Positions 27,903 through 39,319 of a DNA stretch of 64,000 nucleotides are shown here, piece by piece. Within the stretch, counting starts at the first letter, position 1. Each line of letters begins with the position of its first letter. The stretch lies in assembly GCA_947501215.1 (NCBI GenBank), contig CANMUS010000001.1:1-64000 (forward strand). The letters are read 5' to 3'. The position numbers were made by a program, and so were the translations under genes. The notes beneath the pieces are model-generated. The model was not told where the DNA came from and did not search any database. It saw nothing but the letters and a program-made list of their open reading frames with translations. Source of the DNA: an uncultured Erythrobacter sp. (GTDB lineage: Bacteria > Pseudomonadota > Alphaproteobacteria > Sphingomonadales > Sphingomonadaceae).

Positions 27903-29330
27903 ATGGCAAGCGTCATCGAGAAAACCATCCGCAAGGCCGTCACCCCAGCGATCCAGGCTGTGGCTACCGTCAATCGCACGCGCCTGGCCGAACCATCGGA
28001 AAATCCGTTTCTCAAGGGCGTCCACACGCCGATGACGGAAGAGAAGACAATCGAGAATTTGGCGGTGACCGGCACGATCCCCGCCGAACTCGATGGTCGC
28101 TATGTCCGGATCGGCCCCAATCCCTTTGGTGATGCGGGCAAGGGGCATCACTGGTTCATCGGCGATGGCATGGTCCACGGTGTGCGGCTGAAGGGCGGCA
28201 AGGCCGAATGGTACCGCAACCGCTTCATCCGTTCGCACGAGCTTCAAGCGAAAGGTGGCCCGAAAGGCGTCGGCGGTCCGCGTCGTGGGTACAGTGACAC
28301 GGTCAATACCAATGTCATGGGAATCGGCGGTACGATCATGGCGCTGGTCGAAGCGAATTCCTATCCCGTCCAGCTGGACGAGAATCTAGAAAGCGTGGCT
28401 TACAGCGATTTCGGGGGAGGTCTTGCGGGATCCTTTACCGCCCATCCGCACCAGTGTCCGGTGACCGGAGAGCATCACGCAATTTGTTATCAGGCGGACA
28501 AGCCCAACCGGATCTGGCACGTCGCATTGAACGAGCAAGGCGAAGTTCTGCGCGAAATCGCAATTCCGGTCGTCAATGGCCCCTCCATCCATGATTGCGC
28601 TTTGACCGAGAACTACGTTGTCATCCTCGACCTGCCGGTGACCTTTTCGATGCGGGCACTCCTCGCAGGCCAGCGTTTTCCCTATCGCTGGAATCGCGAG
28701 CATCGGGCGCGCGTCGGACTGCTGCCACGCAAGGGCGGCGCAGATGACATCGTGTGGTGCGATGTCGATCCCTGCTACGTGTTCCACGTCGGCAACAGTT
28801 TCGAGGCCGAGGGCAAGGTCGTGATCGACCTGTGCGCCTACGAGACCATTTTCGACGGTGAGATGCCGGGCCCTTATGGTAAGCCGCTAGGTCTTGAGCG
28901 CTGGACTGTCGACCCCGCGATACAATCGGTCGAGCGTGTCACGCTCGATGCCGCAGGGCAGGAGTTCCCGCGACCCGACGAACGCTATTTCACCAAGCCC
29001 TATCGCTATTTGTGGTCGGACGGGCTCGAAGGCGATCTCGATTTCGTCTCCGCCCTACCGATCTATCGCCATGACCTGCAGACCGGCGAGAAGATCGAAC
29101 ACGATTTCGGCGAGGGCCGCATTCCCGGCGAATTCGTCTTCGTGCCGCGCAGCCACGAGGCTCCGGAAGGCGATGGCTGGATCATGGGCTATGTCATTGA
29201 TCGCAACGAGAACACCAGTACGCTTGAAATCTTCGAGGCCGTCACGCTCGAGCCGGTCGCGTCCGTGCATATTCCGCATCTTATCCCGCCGGGCTTTCAC
29301 GGAAACTGGATTGCCGCTAGCCACGGCTGA
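27903..29330 (+). CDS. carotenoid cleavage oxygenase family protein (RPE65/lignostilbene dioxygenase type)
   Basis: A 475-aa seven-bladed propeller non-haem iron enzyme that cleaves polyene or stilbene double bonds with oxygen. The four iron ligands are expected at H181 (in FTAHPHQCP), H230 ([13 protein letters not shown]), H295 ([10 protein letters not shown]) and H466 (PPGFHGNW). [10 protein letters not shown] near the N-terminus and the C-terminal [11 protein letters not shown] are family marks. The substrate is not clear: apocarotenoids, retinal precursors and lignin stilbenes are all possible. It is divergent from a TetR gene, and its TGA directly abuts the GTG of an ABC transporter gene, so the three probably form one functional unit. 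Confidence 0.93.
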   Translation: MASVIEKTIRKAVTPAIQAVATVNRTRLAEPSENPFLKGVHTPMTEEKTIENLAVTGTIPAELDGRYVRIGPNPFGDAGKGHHWFIGDGMVHGVRLKGGKAEWYRNRFIRSHELQAKGGPKGVGGPRRGYSDTVNTNVMGIGGTIMALVEANSYPVQLDENLESVAYSDFGGGLAGSFTAHPHQCPVTGEHHAICYQADKPNRIWHVALNEQGEVLREIAIPVVNGPSIHDCALTENYVVILDLPVTFSMRALLAGQRFPYRWNREHRARVGLLPRKGGADDIVWCDVDPCYVFHVGNSFEAEGKVVIDLCAYETIFDGEMPGPYGKPLGLERWTVDPAIQSVERVTLDAAGQEFPRPDERYFTKPYRYLWSDGLEGDLDFVSALPIYRHDLQTGEKIEHDFGEGRIPGEFVFVPRSHEAPEGDGWIMGYVIDRNENTSTLEIFEAVTLEPVASVHIPHLIPPGFHGNWIAASHG

Positions 29331-30266
29331 GTGGAGCCGATTCTCGAACTCAGCGGCCTGACCAAGGTCTATCCCGGCGGGCTGAAAGCGCTCGACGACG
29401 TCGATCTGACAATCCGCAAGGGCGAGATTTTCGCGCTGCTCGGTCCGAACGGGGCGGGCAAGACCACGCTGATCGGCGCAGTCTGCGGGCTGGTGCGGCC
29501 GAGCAGCGGCACGATCCGCGCCTTCGGCCACGATCTCGCCACCGACTGGCGCAAGGCGCGCGCCCGCATCGGCCTCGTGCCGCAGGAACTGAGCACCGAC
29601 ATGTTCGAGCCGGTGAAGCGCGCGGTCAGCTATTCGCGCGGGCTTTTCGGCCTCCCGCCCAATCCCGCGCGGATCGAGGAAATCCTTCGCAGCCTGAGCC
29701 TGTGGGAGAAGCGCGACGAGCGGATCATGGCGCTGTCGGGCGGGATGAAGCGCCGCGTCCTTATCGCCAAGGCACTGGCGCACGAACCCGACCTGCTGTT
29801 CCTCGACGAACCCACGGCCGGCGTAGATGTCGAGCTGCGGAAGGGCATGTGGGCGATCATCGACCAGATGCGCGCGCGCGGAGTCACCATAATTCTCACG
29901 ACCCATTATATTGAGGAAGCCGAGGAAATGGCGGACCGCGTCGGCGTGATCCGCAACGGCCAGATTATCGCGGTGGACGAGAAGGACGCGCTGATGGCAA
30001 AGCTGGGCCGCACCGAAGCGCATATCGCTCTCGCCGAACCGATGCAGACATTGCCGCCGGTGATCGCGCAACTCCCGGTCGAGATCGAACAGGATGGTAT
30101 GTCGCTCTGCTACCGCGGCGGAGACGGCACCGGCCGCGGCAAGGCCGAGGTTGCGGACCTCACTAAGGCGCTCACCCACGCCGGCATCGATTACGTCGGC
30201 ATCGAAACGCGCGAGAGCAGTCTCGAAGATATCTTCGTCTCACTGCTCGGGGAGAACGCCCAATGA
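29331..30266 (+). CDS. ABC-2 type exporter, ATP-binding protein
   Basis: A 311-aa ATPase with Walker A GPNGAGKTT at 39-47, signature LSGGMKRR, Walker B LLFLDEPTAGVD, and switch His in TTHYIEEAEEMADRVGVI. The C-terminal 80-residue extension after residue 225 is common in drug or polysaccharide exporters of the CcmA/NodI type. The start is GTG 29331, placed directly after the oxygenase TGA with no gap, suggesting coupled translation. It overlaps the permease gene by 4 bp (ATGA). Confidence 0.93.
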   Translation: MEPILELSGLTKVYPGGLKALDDVDLTIRKGEIFALLGPNGAGKTTLIGAVCGLVRPSSGTIRAFGHDLATDWRKARARIGLVPQELSTDMFEPVKRAVSYSRGLFGLPPNPARIEEILRSLSLWEKRDERIMALSGGMKRRVLIAKALAHEPDLLFLDEPTAGVDVELRKGMWAIIDQMRARGVTIILTTHYIEEAEEMADRVGVIRNGQIIAVDEKDALMAKLGRTEAHIALAEPMQTLPPVIAQLPVEIEQDGMSLCYRGGDGTGRGKAEVADLTKALTHAGIDYVGIETRESSLEDIFVSLLGENAQ

Positions 30267-31027
30267 TCGCGTGGCGCTCCACCTGGTCGATCTACAAGCG
30301 CGAATTGCTGCGGTTCCTGCGGACCGCCTTCCAGTCCGTCCTCGCCCCCGTGCTGACGACCACGCTTTATTTCATCGTCTTCGGCGCGGCCATCGGGGGG
30401 CGTATGCCCGACCTTGGCGGGGTGGATTACGGGGCCTTCATCATCCCCGGCTTGCTGATGCTCACCCTGCTCGGCGAGACGACCAGCAATTCGAGCTTCG
30501 GCATCTACATGCCGCGCTTCACCGGCACGATCTACGAATTGCTGAGCGCGCCCGTCGGAGTGGCCGAAACGCTGATCGGCTTCGTCGGGGCGGCAATGAC
30601 CAAGAGTCTTATTCTGGCCGCCATCATCCTGGCGACGGCGCGGTTCTTCGTCGACTACAGCATCGCCTATCCTCTGCTCGCCGTGCTCTACATCATGCTC
30701 GTCGCGGCTGCTTTCAGCCTGTTCGGCTTCATCCTCGGCATCTGGGCGGACAATTTCGAGAAGCTCGGCATCATCCCGATGCTGTTCCTCACCCCGCTGA
30801 CCTTCCTCGGGGGGACTTTCTACTCGATCGATATGCTCCCTGCGCCGTGGGACACGATCGCACTGGCCAATCCCATCGTCTATCTCGTCAGTGGGTTGCG
30901 CTGGACCTTTTACGGCAGCAGCGACGTGAACATCTGGGTCAGCTTCGGAATCACCCTTGCGTTTCTCGCCGCCTGCACAGCGGTGATCGCCTATATCTTC
31001 AGGACAGGTTGGCGCCTGCGGGCGTGA
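30263..31027 (+). CDS. ABC-2 type exporter, permease protein
   Basis: A 254-aa integral membrane protein of the ABC2_membrane family with about six hydrophobic segments (for example LTTTLYFIVFGAAIG, FIIPGLLMLTLLG, ILAAIILATARFF, LLAVLYIMLVAAAFSLFGFILGIW, IIPMLFLTPLTFLGGTFYSIDMLP). The LTFLGGTFYSIDMLP segment is the family's last-loop mark. It pairs with the ATPase just upstream, overlapping by 4 bp. The substrate is unknown; its link to the carotenoid oxygenase gene suggests a lipid or pigment-related export, which is inference. Confidence 0.93.
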   Translation: MIAWRSTWSIYKRELLRFLRTAFQSVLAPVLTTTLYFIVFGAAIGGRMPDLGGVDYGAFIIPGLLMLTLLGETTSNSSFGIYMPRFTGTIYELLSAPVGVAETLIGFVGAAMTKSLILAAIILATARFFVDYSIAYPLLAVLYIMLVAAAFSLFGFILGIWADNFEKLGIIPMLFLTPLTFLGGTFYSIDMLPAPWDTIALANPIVYLVSGLRWTFYGSSDVNIWVSFGITLAFLAACTAVIAYIFRTGWRLRA

Positions 31028-31082
31028 TCGCCGAACCTTTCTGACAGGCTCTTTCCGCGTTCAGAATCCGGACAGCCGGTCG

Positions 31083-31096
31083 GGCGCAATTGCGCC
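31083..31096. repeat. 14-bp perfect palindrome upstream of the outer-membrane protein gene
   Basis: GGCGCAATTGCGCC is fully self-complementary and sits 43 bp before the ATG of the beta-barrel gene and 55 bp after the permease stop. It could be an operator for a dimeric regulator. The surrounding arms (CCGGTCGG ... CCGGTGCG) do not form a convincing terminator. Confidence 0.3.
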
Positions 31097-31138
31097 GGTG
31101 CGCCACGGGAAACGGCGCTACAGATTCAAGGATAGAAC

Positions 31139-31693
31139 ATGAAGAAAATCGCATTCATCACCGCCGCTGCCGCAGCAGCCATCGCGCTGCCGAGCGCTGC
31201 GCAGGCGCAGGACGTGGTGCCGGGTAACGGCTTCATCGGCGTCCAGGCCGGTGTTCACGACCTGGGCCTTGACGATGAACTGGAAGACATCGGCACGGGC
31301 CTCGAGCTCGACGATTCGAGCCCGATCTTCGGCGTCTTCGCCGGCTACGACGTGCCTGTCGGCCCCGCGCTTTTCATCGGCGCGGAAGCCAACTACAATT
31401 TCGGCACCGACGCGCTGGACGGCGATTACGGCGCGAACGCCCGTCTTGGCTTCAGCGTGCCGGGGGGGGCGAAGATCTATGGCCGTGCCGGCATCCAGGC
31501 GATTAAGGTCGACTACAGCGAAATCATCAACGACGATTCGATCGATTTCGACGGCATCGACGACACCGAGAGCGACTACCTCGTCGGCATCGGCGCAGAT
31601 GTTCCGGTCGGTCGTGCTTTCGTGCGCGGCAATCTCGACACGATCAGCTTCGACACGATGCGCGCAACGGTCGGCGTCGGCCTGCGCTTCTGA
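31139..31693 (+). CDS. opacity-like outer-membrane beta-barrel protein
   Basis: A 184-aa protein with a signal peptide (MKKIAFITAAAAAAIALPSAAQAQ, cleavage near 22-23). The mature part alternates hydrophobic and polar strands (FIGVQAGVHDLGLDD, PIFGVFAGYDVPVGPALFIGAEANYNFGTD, ANARLGFSVPG, KIYGRAGIQAIKVDY, YLVGIGADVPVGRAFVRGNLD) and ends in aromatic-terminal VGVGLRF, the outer-membrane insertion signal recognised by BamA. It resembles Opa/OmpX-type small barrels. A G8 tract occurs at 31462-31469. A likely intrinsic terminator follows at 31716. Confidence 0.85.
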   Translation: MKKIAFITAAAAAAIALPSAAQAQDVVPGNGFIGVQAGVHDLGLDDELEDIGTGLELDDSSPIFGVFAGYDVPVGPALFIGAEANYNFGTDALDGDYGANARLGFSVPGGAKIYGRAGIQAIKVDYSEIINDDSIDFDGIDDTESDYLVGIGADVPVGRAFVRGNLDTISFDTMRATVGVGLRF

Positions 31694-31715
31694 TCGTCGC
31701 AGTGATGCAACGACG

Positions 31716-31750
31716 GGCCGGTCTCCTTGCGGGGGTCGGCCTTTCGCATT
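31716..31750 (+). terminator. putative intrinsic terminator after the beta-barrel gene
   Basis: GGCCGGTCTCC (31716-31726) pairs with GGGGGTCGGCC (31731-31741) around a 4-nt loop with a few G-U pairs, followed by TTTCGCATTTG. It lies 22 bp after the stop codon of the outer-membrane protein gene and 36 bp before the start of the DUF481 gene. Confidence 0.5.
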
Positions 31751-31785
31751 TGCGGGACCGGACATGGAACGCTAGGCGCTTGGCC

Positions 31786-33875
<2,090 letters not shown>

Positions 33876-33884
33876 CTAGGCAGG

Positions 33885-34649
33885 ATGGCCCCATTCTCTC
33901 GGCGAAACCGACAATCGGCTCCTCCAGCTGCGGCGTGGTCGCTACCGCAAGCTAAGGTCGCTCCCAGGCAGGAGAGCTATTTGCTAGTGATCGCCATCAT
34001 CACGGTCGTGTTGTGGCAGGTGCCTTTCGGCCAATTGGTGCTTTACCCGTTCTCGCTGCTGGCCACCTGGTTTCACGAGATGGGTCATGGCCTGACGTCC
34101 ATGGCGCTGGGCGCACGGTTCGACGAGCTGGTGATCTTCCCGAACGGGTCGGGTTACGCGCTATCGTCCTGGCCGGGTGAGCCTTCGCGGCTGTCCCGTG
34201 CGCTTACTGCGGCTGTCGGCTTGCTTGGACCCTCGGTTGCAGGATCGCTGCTCATTGTCGGTTCGCGCAGTCCCGCCGCTACTCGCGTTCTGCTCACTGG
34301 GCTCGGAGTCGTCCTCGCCATATCCACGATCGTCTGGGTGCGATCGCTGGCCGGGTGGATCATCCTGCCCGCGTTCGCTGCGATCTGCGTTGCTGCCGCA
34401 CTTTGGGGCAGTCGCAAATCTCAGCGCTTCGCAATAGAATTACTAGGCGTACAAGCGGCGATCAGCGTGTGGCGAGATCTGGGCTATCTCTTCAGCGAAG
34501 GTGGGTATGTCGGAGGCGAGTTCATCACGTCCGACACCGGAGCGATCGAGGAAGCGTTGCTGCTGCCCTACTGGGTGTGGGGCGCTCTGATAACCGCCAC
34601 CGCGGTCATAATTATCTTCGGTGCGCTCAGGGTTGCGTCTGGCCGCTGA
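33885..34649 (+). CDS. M50-type membrane metallopeptidase-like protein
   Basis: A 254-aa membrane protein with about five hydrophobic segments. The zinc motif HEMGH is at 64-68, following a transmembrane segment (SYLLVIAIITVVLWQVPFGQLVLYPFSLLATW), as in site-2-protease-like M50 peptidases of the M50B type. The Asp third ligand typical of M50 (in NxxPxxxLDG) is not seen in the same form; later IEEALLLPYWVWGALI is different, so activity is not proven. It starts 9 bp after tgt and is probably co-transcribed. Relatives are seldom characterised. Confidence 0.7.
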   Translation: MAPFSRRNRQSAPPAAAWSLPQAKVAPRQESYLLVIAIITVVLWQVPFGQLVLYPFSLLATWFHEMGHGLTSMALGARFDELVIFPNGSGYALSSWPGEPSRLSRALTAAVGLLGPSVAGSLLIVGSRSPAATRVLLTGLGVVLAISTIVWVRSLAGWIILPAFAAICVAAALWGSRKSQRFAIELLGVQAAISVWRDLGYLFSEGGYVGGEFITSDTGAIEEALLLPYWVWGALITATAVIIIFGALRVASGR

Positions 34650-34653
34650 CCGC

Positions 34654-34824
34654 TTAAGCCGCCGACTTCTCCCGCATTTCGAGGATCGTGCCGCGGTAGG
34701 GCACGAAACGGCCCGCCGCGTCGAGAAAGCCGGCACCGATTGCATTGGCGAAGGACTGCGCGTCACGCAGGTTATCGTACCATTTTCCGCGCCGATTCGG
34801 CGTCACGAAGCGATATTGTGTCAT
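34654..34824 (-). CDS. small 56-aa hypothetical protein
   Basis: A short protein beginning MTQYRFVTPNRRGKWYDNLR and ending GTILEMREKSAA. The order of aromatic and basic residues (RFVTPNRRGKWY, AQSFANAIGAGFLDAAGRFVPYRG) looks like a small alphaproteobacterial family, but I cannot name it. The start ATG 34824 has only a weak site upstream. It is 4 bp from the convergent M50 gene and downstream of rpsD on the same strand, beyond the rpsD terminator. Confidence 0.55.
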   Translation of the reverse strand: MTQYRFVTPNRRGKWYDNLRDAQSFANAIGAGFLDAAGRFVPYRGTILEMREKSAA

Positions 34825-34894
34825 AGTATCATCGGAAGTCTCAAAATGGCAGCTGGTTCCGGCCAACCTCCTGAAAACGCGACGAATAGCAACG

Positions 34895-34926
34895 AAAAAG
34901 GGCGGCCCCGCAGGACCGCCCCTTTC
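34895..34926 (-). terminator. rpsD intrinsic terminator
   Basis: On the minus strand GGGGCGGTCC, a short loop, then GGGGCCGCCC followed by TTTTTCG, about 20 bp after the rpsD stop codon. The stem is GC-rich with a clear U-tract, so this is a standard rho-independent terminator. Confidence 0.85.
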
Positions 34927-34945
34927 GTGACGATATCGTCGGATC

Positions 34946-35560
34946 TTAGCGCGAGTAGAACTCGACCACGAGGTTCGGTTCCATGGTGACCGGATAGGGC
35001 ACTTCATCGAGCTTCGGGACGCGGGTGAAGGTCACCTTGTCGGTGCCATCGGGCGCGACGTAGTCGGGAATTTCACGCTCGGGCAGGCTCTGCGCTTCGA
35101 TCACCAGCGCCATGTCCTGCGCCTTCTTGCCGAGGCTGACGACGTCGCCGACCTTTACGCGAGCCGAGGCGACATTGGTCTTCACGCCGTTCAGGTAGAT
35201 GTGGCCGTGGCTCACGATCTGGCGGGCGGCGAAGATGGTCGGCGCGAACTTGGCACGATAGACGACCATGTCGAGGCGCTGCTCGAGCAGGCCGATCAGG
35301 TTCTGGCCGGTGTCGCCCTTCATCTTGGACGCTTCGGTATAGGTGCGCTTGAACTGCTTTTCGGTAACGTCGCCGTAATAGCCCTTCAGCTTCTGCTTGG
35401 CGCGCAGCTGCAGGCCGAAGTCGGACATCTTGCCCTTGCGGCGCTGGCCGTGCTGACCGGGACCGTAGGAACGCTTGTTGACCGGGGAATTCGGGCGACC
35501 CCAGATGTTTTCACCCATCCGGCGGTCGAGTTTGTACTTGGCGCTCTTGCGCTTCGACAT
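34946..35560 (-). CDS. rpsD: 30S ribosomal protein S4
   Basis: A 204-aa primary 16S rRNA-binding protein of the small subunit. It begins [21 protein letters not shown], with [29 protein letters not shown] and an S4 RNA-binding domain ([33 protein letters not shown]) in the middle. The start ATG 35560 has AAGGAAAG upstream. The gene stands alone here, outside the S10/alpha operons, as is common in alphaproteobacteria. It is followed by a strong terminator. Confidence 0.98.
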   Translation of the reverse strand: MSKRKSAKYKLDRRMGENIWGRPNSPVNKRSYGPGQHGQRRKGKMSDFGLQLRAKQKLKGYYGDVTEKQFKRTYTEASKMKGDTGQNLIGLLEQRLDMVVYRAKFAPTIFAARQIVSHGHIYLNGVKTNVASARVKVGDVVSLGKKAQDMALVIEAQSLPEREIPDYVAPDGTDKVTFTRVPKLDEVPYPVTMEPNLVVEFYSR

Positions 35561-35767
35561 AAGTCTTTCCTTCGATTTGCTGAGCGGACCTGGTGCCCGC
35601 CATCCAACCCGGCATCGCACCGTCAAACCATGAGGTCCGGCGCGGCCACCGCTTCACCGGGGTGCGGGGCCAATTAGCGAGGCGCGCGAATAGCAGTTTT
35701 GCGCCATTCGTCAAGCACCGAGATAGGCGCTCGACAAAGCGGTGCGGGGAGGGCAGTGCGCACCGCC

Positions 35768-36079
35768 ATGAACGACACAATCAAGCTCCCCGAGGACTGC
35801 ACCGACATGGGCGAAGTGCGGCTCGGGGTCGATACCACCGACCGGCAGCTGATGGAACTGCTCAACCGCCGCTTCGGCTATATGCGTGCCGCCGCCCGCA
35901 TCAAGACCGACCGCAATGTCGTGCGCGATGAAGCGAGAAAGGCGCAAGTCATCGAAAATACGGTGGCGGACGCCGACGCACGCGGGCTTCCATCCGAGAA
36001 GATTGGCGAAATCTGGGAACTTCTGGTCGAAACCTCGATCGCTTACGAACTCGAGGAATGGGACCGCATCAGGGCTTAG
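35768..36079 (+). CDS. chorismate mutase, AroQ class
   Basis: A 103-aa all-helical enzyme that rearranges chorismate to prephenate for phenylalanine and tyrosine. The AroQ motif residues are present: RLGVDTTDRQLMELLNRRFGYMRAAARIK with the catalytic Arg and Lys, and ENTVADADARGLPSEKIGEIWELLVETSIAYE. The start ATG 35768 sits between the weak site GCACCGCC and the conserved helix. It is a free-standing mutase, not fused to prephenate dehydratase. It is divergent from rpsD. The end overlaps the convergent trmJ gene by 11 bp. Confidence 0.9.
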   Translation: MNDTIKLPEDCTDMGEVRLGVDTTDRQLMELLNRRFGYMRAAARIKTDRNVVRDEARKAQVIENTVADADARGLPSEKIGEIWELLVETSIAYELEEWDRIRA

Positions 36080-36797
36080 GCTCGCGCTGGAGCGATGACA
36101 GCACACCGCGCAGGGTGCGAACCTCGAGGTGGTTCCAGCCCGGCTTGGTCAACACCCCGCGCAAGGTTCGCCGCGTCGCTTCCGCTCGGCTTTCGGGCAG
36201 GAAATAGCCCTTCGGTTCGAGCATGCGGTCGAGGTGGTCGATCAGACCTTCGAGCTCGTCCTGCGGCGCGGGAGGCAGCAGATCTTCCTGCGTCGGCTGC
36301 ACCAGCGTTTCGTGCTTCGACCATTCGTAAGCACAAAGGATCACTGCTTGCGCCAGGTTGAGCGAGCCGAAGTCAGGGTTGATCGGCACAGTCAGGATTG
36401 CGCGGGCAAGGGCGACGTCGTCGGTTTCGAGGCCCGAGCGCTCGGGGCCGAACAGGAAGGCGCTGCGGCCGACATTTTCGACCATTTCGCGCGCGGCTTC
36501 CTCGGGCGTCACGACCGGTTTGGTGACGCCGCGCTTGCGGACTGTAGTGGCGTAGACATGCGCGCAATCGGCGACCGCTTCTACGGTGGTAGCGTAGACT
36601 TTCGTTCGTTCGAGCAGGATATCGGCACCCGCGGCGGCCGGACCCGCCGAAGGATTGGGCCAGCCATCGCGGGGCTCGACCAGGCGCAGCTCCGTCAGCC
36701 CGAAATTGAGCATCGCCCGGGCCGCCTTGCCGATATTTTCGCCCAGTTGCGGCCGGACGAGCACGACCACCGGCTTGCGCGTGTCAGCTTCGCTCAT
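36069..36797 (-). CDS. trmJ: tRNA (cytidine/uridine-32-2'-O)-methyltransferase, SpoU-family
   Basis: A 242-aa SPOUT methyltransferase that 2'-O-methylates position 32 in tRNA. Landmarks: [34 protein letters not shown] at the start, [23 protein letters not shown] (SpoU motif 2) and the SAM-binding knot [24 protein letters not shown]. The C-terminal 70 residues are variable. The start ATG 36797 overlaps the upstream nrdR gene by 14 bp. A related annotation is RNA methyltransferase, TrmH group 1. Confidence 0.9.
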   Translation of the reverse strand: MSEADTRKPVVVLVRPQLGENIGKAARAMLNFGLTELRLVEPRDGWPNPSAGPAAAGADILLERTKVYATTVEAVADCAHVYATTVRKRGVTKPVVTPEEAAREMVENVGRSAFLFGPERSGLETDDVALARAILTVPINPDFGSLNLAQAVILCAYEWSKHETLVQPTQEDLLPPAPQDELEGLIDHLDRMLEPKGYFLPESRAEATRRTLRGVLTKPGWNHLEVRTLRGVLSSLQREPKP

Positions 36798-37251
36798 TCG
36801 CCGCGTCCTGCACCGTACTGGCGAACTCTTCGAAATCCCGAGCCTCGCTGAAGTCGCGATAGACGCTGGCGAAGCGGATATAGGCAACGCTGTCGATCTG
36901 GCGCAGGCCGTCCATTACCATCTCGCCGATCCGCTGCGAGGCGATCTCGGCTTCGCCTGCCGTTTCGACCTGCCGCTGGATCCCGCTCGCCAACTGGTCG
37001 ATGCGCTCTTGCGGAACATCGCGCTTGCGGCAGGCGAGAGTGATCGACTGCTCCAGCTTGGCGCGGTCGAACGGTTGTCGGCGATCGCCGGACTTGACGA
37101 CGGTCACTTCGCGCAGCTGCACGCGCTCGAACGTGGTGAAACGCGCGCCGCAGCTCGAACACTGGCGGCGGCGGCGGATCGAGGTGGAATCCTCGGTCGG
37201 ACGACTGTCCTTAACCTGGCTGTCGTCATGGGCACAGAAAGGGCAGCGCAT
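36784..37251 (-). CDS. nrdR: transcriptional repressor NrdR
   Basis: A 155-aa regulator of ribonucleotide reductase genes that senses ATP/dATP. The N-terminal zinc ribbon is [17 protein letters not shown]...[12 protein letters not shown] (residues 1-44), followed by the ATP-cone ([40 protein letters not shown]). It acts by binding NrdR boxes in the promoters of nrd genes, which are not in this window. It is in a minus-strand run with glyA, an arrangement often seen in alphaproteobacteria (glyA-nrdR-ribD). Confidence 0.97.
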   Translation of the reverse strand: MRCPFCAHDDSQVKDSRPTEDSTSIRRRRQCSSCGARFTTFERVQLREVTVVKSGDRRQPFDRAKLEQSITLACRKRDVPQERIDQLASGIQRQVETAGEAEIASQRIGEMVMDGLRQIDSVAYIRFASVYRDFSEARDFEEFASTVQDAANERS

Positions 37252-37259
37252 TCAGGTGG

Positions 37260-37481
37260 TTACTTCTTGATCCTGTTGTAGAATGCGTATCCCGCGCCGG
37301 CTGCCAGACCGATCGGCCAGGTGACTACCGGTAGCAGCGCCGCGGCGACCACGCCGATGGCTGCGCCGGTCAGCACCGGCTTGGTAGAGGGGTGGCTCAT
37401 GCCTTCCTTGGCCATGGCCTTCGCCTCGCTCCGGGCGCGCTCGCCCAGATCATAACCCTTGTCGTAATCGTCCTGGCTCAT
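37260..37481 (-). CDS. 73-aa membrane-associated hypothetical protein between glyA and nrdR
   Basis: A small protein with a charged N-terminal half (MSQDDYDKGYDLGERARSEAKAMAKEG) and one glycine/alanine-rich hydrophobic segment that could span the membrane (PVLTGAAIGVVAAALLPVVTW). GYDLGERARSEAKA may form a helix. It begins 4 bp after glyA stops and ends 8 bp before nrdR, so all are surely in one operon. Function unknown; a similar small gene may occur between glyA and nrdR in related genera. Confidence 0.75.
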   Translation of the reverse strand: MSQDDYDKGYDLGERARSEAKAMAKEGMSHPSTKPVLTGAAIGVVAAALLPVVTWPIGLAAGAGYAFYNRIKK

Positions 37482-37485
37482 CGCT

Positions 37486-38811
37486 TTACCTTCCGGGATA
37501 GACGGGGAATTTAGCGCACAGCTCGCTCACGCGATTGCGCACGCTATCTTCCACCTGCGCGTCGCCTTCGGGACCGTTATTCGACAAGCCGTCGACGACT
37601 TCCGTTATAAGCTTGCCGATCTGCTCGAATTCCGCAGGCCCGAAACCGCGCGTAGTCCCCGCCGGCGTGCCGAGGCGGACGCCGCTAGTGACAAAGGGGC
37701 TGCGGGTGTCGAACGGAATGCCGTTCTTGTTGCAGGTCAGCCATGCCCGGTCGAGACCTGCTTCGGCAGCCTTGCCCGTCACGTCCTTGGCGGTGAGGTC
37801 GACCAGCATGGAGTGGTTGTCCGTGCCGCCGGAAACGACCCGCAGGCCGTTCGCCTCGATGCTCTTGGCCAGCGCGCGGGCGTTGTCGATCACGCGCCGT
37901 GCGTAATCCTTGAAGTCCGGCCGCAGCGCCTCGCCGAAGGCGACCGCCTTGGCGGCAACGACATGCATCAGCGGGCCGCCCTGCATACCGGGAAAAACGG
38001 CCATGTTGATCGGCTTGGTGTATTTCTCGTCATTCCACAGAATCACGCCGGAACGCGGACCGCGCAGGCTCTTGTGGGTCGTGGTGGTCACGATATCGGC
38101 ATGCGGGAAGGGCGAGGGGTGCGCGCCGCCCGCCACGAGGCCGGAGATGTGGCTCATGTCCACCATCAGGTATGCGCCGACCTCGTCCGCGACCTTGCGG
38201 AAGGCCTCCCAGTCCCACACGCGCGAGTAGGCGGTGCCTCCAGCGATGATGAGCTTGGGCTTGTGCTCCTTCGCGGTGACCATCACGGCGTCCATGTCAA
38301 TCAGTTCATCGTCCTGCCGGACGCCATAGCTGACCGGATTGAACCACTTGCCGCTCATGTTGACCGGCGAGCCATGCGTCAGGTGACCGCCCGAATTGAG
38401 GTCGAGGCCCATGAAGGTATCGCCCGGCTGCAGCAGGGCGAGGAAGACGGCCTGGTTCATCTGGCTGCCCGAATTGGGCTGCACATTGGCGAAATTGCAG
38501 CCGAACAGTTCTTTCGCACGCTCGATCGCCAGCGTCTCGACCACGTCGGCATAGTCGCAGCCGCCATAGTAGCGCTTGCCCGGATAACCCTCGGCGTATT
38601 TGTTGGTAAACACGCTGCCGGTCGCTTCAAGCACGGCGGTCGAGGCGATGTTCTCGCTCGCGATCAGCTCGATTTTATCCTGCTGCCGCGCTAGCTCCTT
38701 GCGGATCGCGCCGTAGATCTCGGGATCGGCCTCGGCGAGACTATCGTGCCAGAAGCGGTCCCCAGGGGATCGAGGCTGTTCGCGGGAGGTGTCCTTCGGG
38801 AGAGTGGCCAT
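37486..38811 (-). CDS. glyA: serine hydroxymethyltransferase
   Basis: A PLP enzyme interconverting serine and glycine with tetrahydrofolate, the main one-carbon source. It is 441 aa, with about 20 extra residues at the start ([18 protein letters not shown]) before [21 protein letters not shown]. Landmarks: [45 protein letters not shown], and the PLP lysine in [18 protein letters not shown]. The start ATG 38811 is 2 bp after the rpiB stop, so the genes are coupled. Confidence 0.97.
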   Translation of the reverse strand: MATLPKDTSREQPRSPGDRFWHDSLAEADPEIYGAIRKELARQQDKIELIASENIASTAVLEATGSVFTNKYAEGYPGKRYYGGCDYADVVETLAIERAKELFGCNFANVQPNSGSQMNQAVFLALLQPGDTFMGLDLNSGGHLTHGSPVNMSGKWFNPVSYGVRQDDELIDMDAVMVTAKEHKPKLIIAGGTAYSRVWDWEAFRKVADEVGAYLMVDMSHISGLVAGGAHPSPFPHADIVTTTTHKSLRGPRSGVILWNDEKYTKPINMAVFPGMQGGPLMHVVAAKAVAFGEALRPDFKDYARRVIDNARALAKSIEANGLRVVSGGTDNHSMLVDLTAKDVTGKAAEAGLDRAWLTCNKNGIPFDTRSPFVTSGVRLGTPAGTTRGFGPAEFEQIGKLITEVVDGLSNNGPEGDAQVEDSVRNRVSELCAKFPVYPGR

Positions 38812-38813
38812 GA

Positions 38814-39263
38814 TCAGAATTCCGGGTTTGAGAGCTTGTCGACGCGGCGCTGGTGACGGCCGCCGCCAAATTGTGTTTCGAGAAAGGCGGCGAGGCAGGC
38901 CCTGGCCATGTCGCTGCCGGTCAGGCGCGCACCGATGGCGATGCAATTCGCGTCGTTATGCTCGCGGGCGAGGCTGGCGGAAAGTGGCTCCGAAACGAGA
39001 GCGCAGCGCACAGCAGGATTGCGGTTGGCGCTCATCGAGATACCAATACCCGATCCGCACAGCGCAACACCGCGCTCGGCTGTGCCATCTGCGATTACGC
39101 TGGCGAGCTTGTAGCCGAAATCGGGATAATCGACGCTGTCGGTAGTCTCCGGGCCGAGGTCTGCGACCTCGTGGCCCTGCTCGATCAACCAGTCCCGCAG
39201 CTCGGCTTTGAGTTCGATGGCGGCATGGTCGGAGGCGATGGCGATACGCATGGTGGGGGCCAT
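38814..39263 (-). CDS. rpiB: ribose-5-phosphate isomerase B
   Basis: A 149-aa isomerase of ribulose-5-phosphate and ribose-5-phosphate in the pentose phosphate pathway; it may alternatively act on allose-6-phosphate. Landmarks: [17 protein letters not shown] near the N-terminus, [14 protein letters not shown], and the catalytic Cys in [17 protein letters not shown]. The start could be ATG 39263 (MAPTMR) or ATG 39251 (MRIAIA); I see no site that decides. It begins the rpiB-glyA-small-nrdR-trmJ run. Confidence 0.93.
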   Translation of the reverse strand: MAPTMRIAIASDHAAIELKAELRDWLIEQGHEVADLGPETTDSVDYPDFGYKLASVIADGTAERGVALCGSGIGISMSANRNPAVRCALVSEPLSASLAREHNDANCIAIGARLTGSDMARACLAAFLETQFGGGRHQRRVDKLSNPEF

Positions 39264-39319
39264 AATGCTTTAGCCCCTGCTGTGCCACCGTAATGTGTCG
39301 TTGTCCTCAACGGCGCAAT

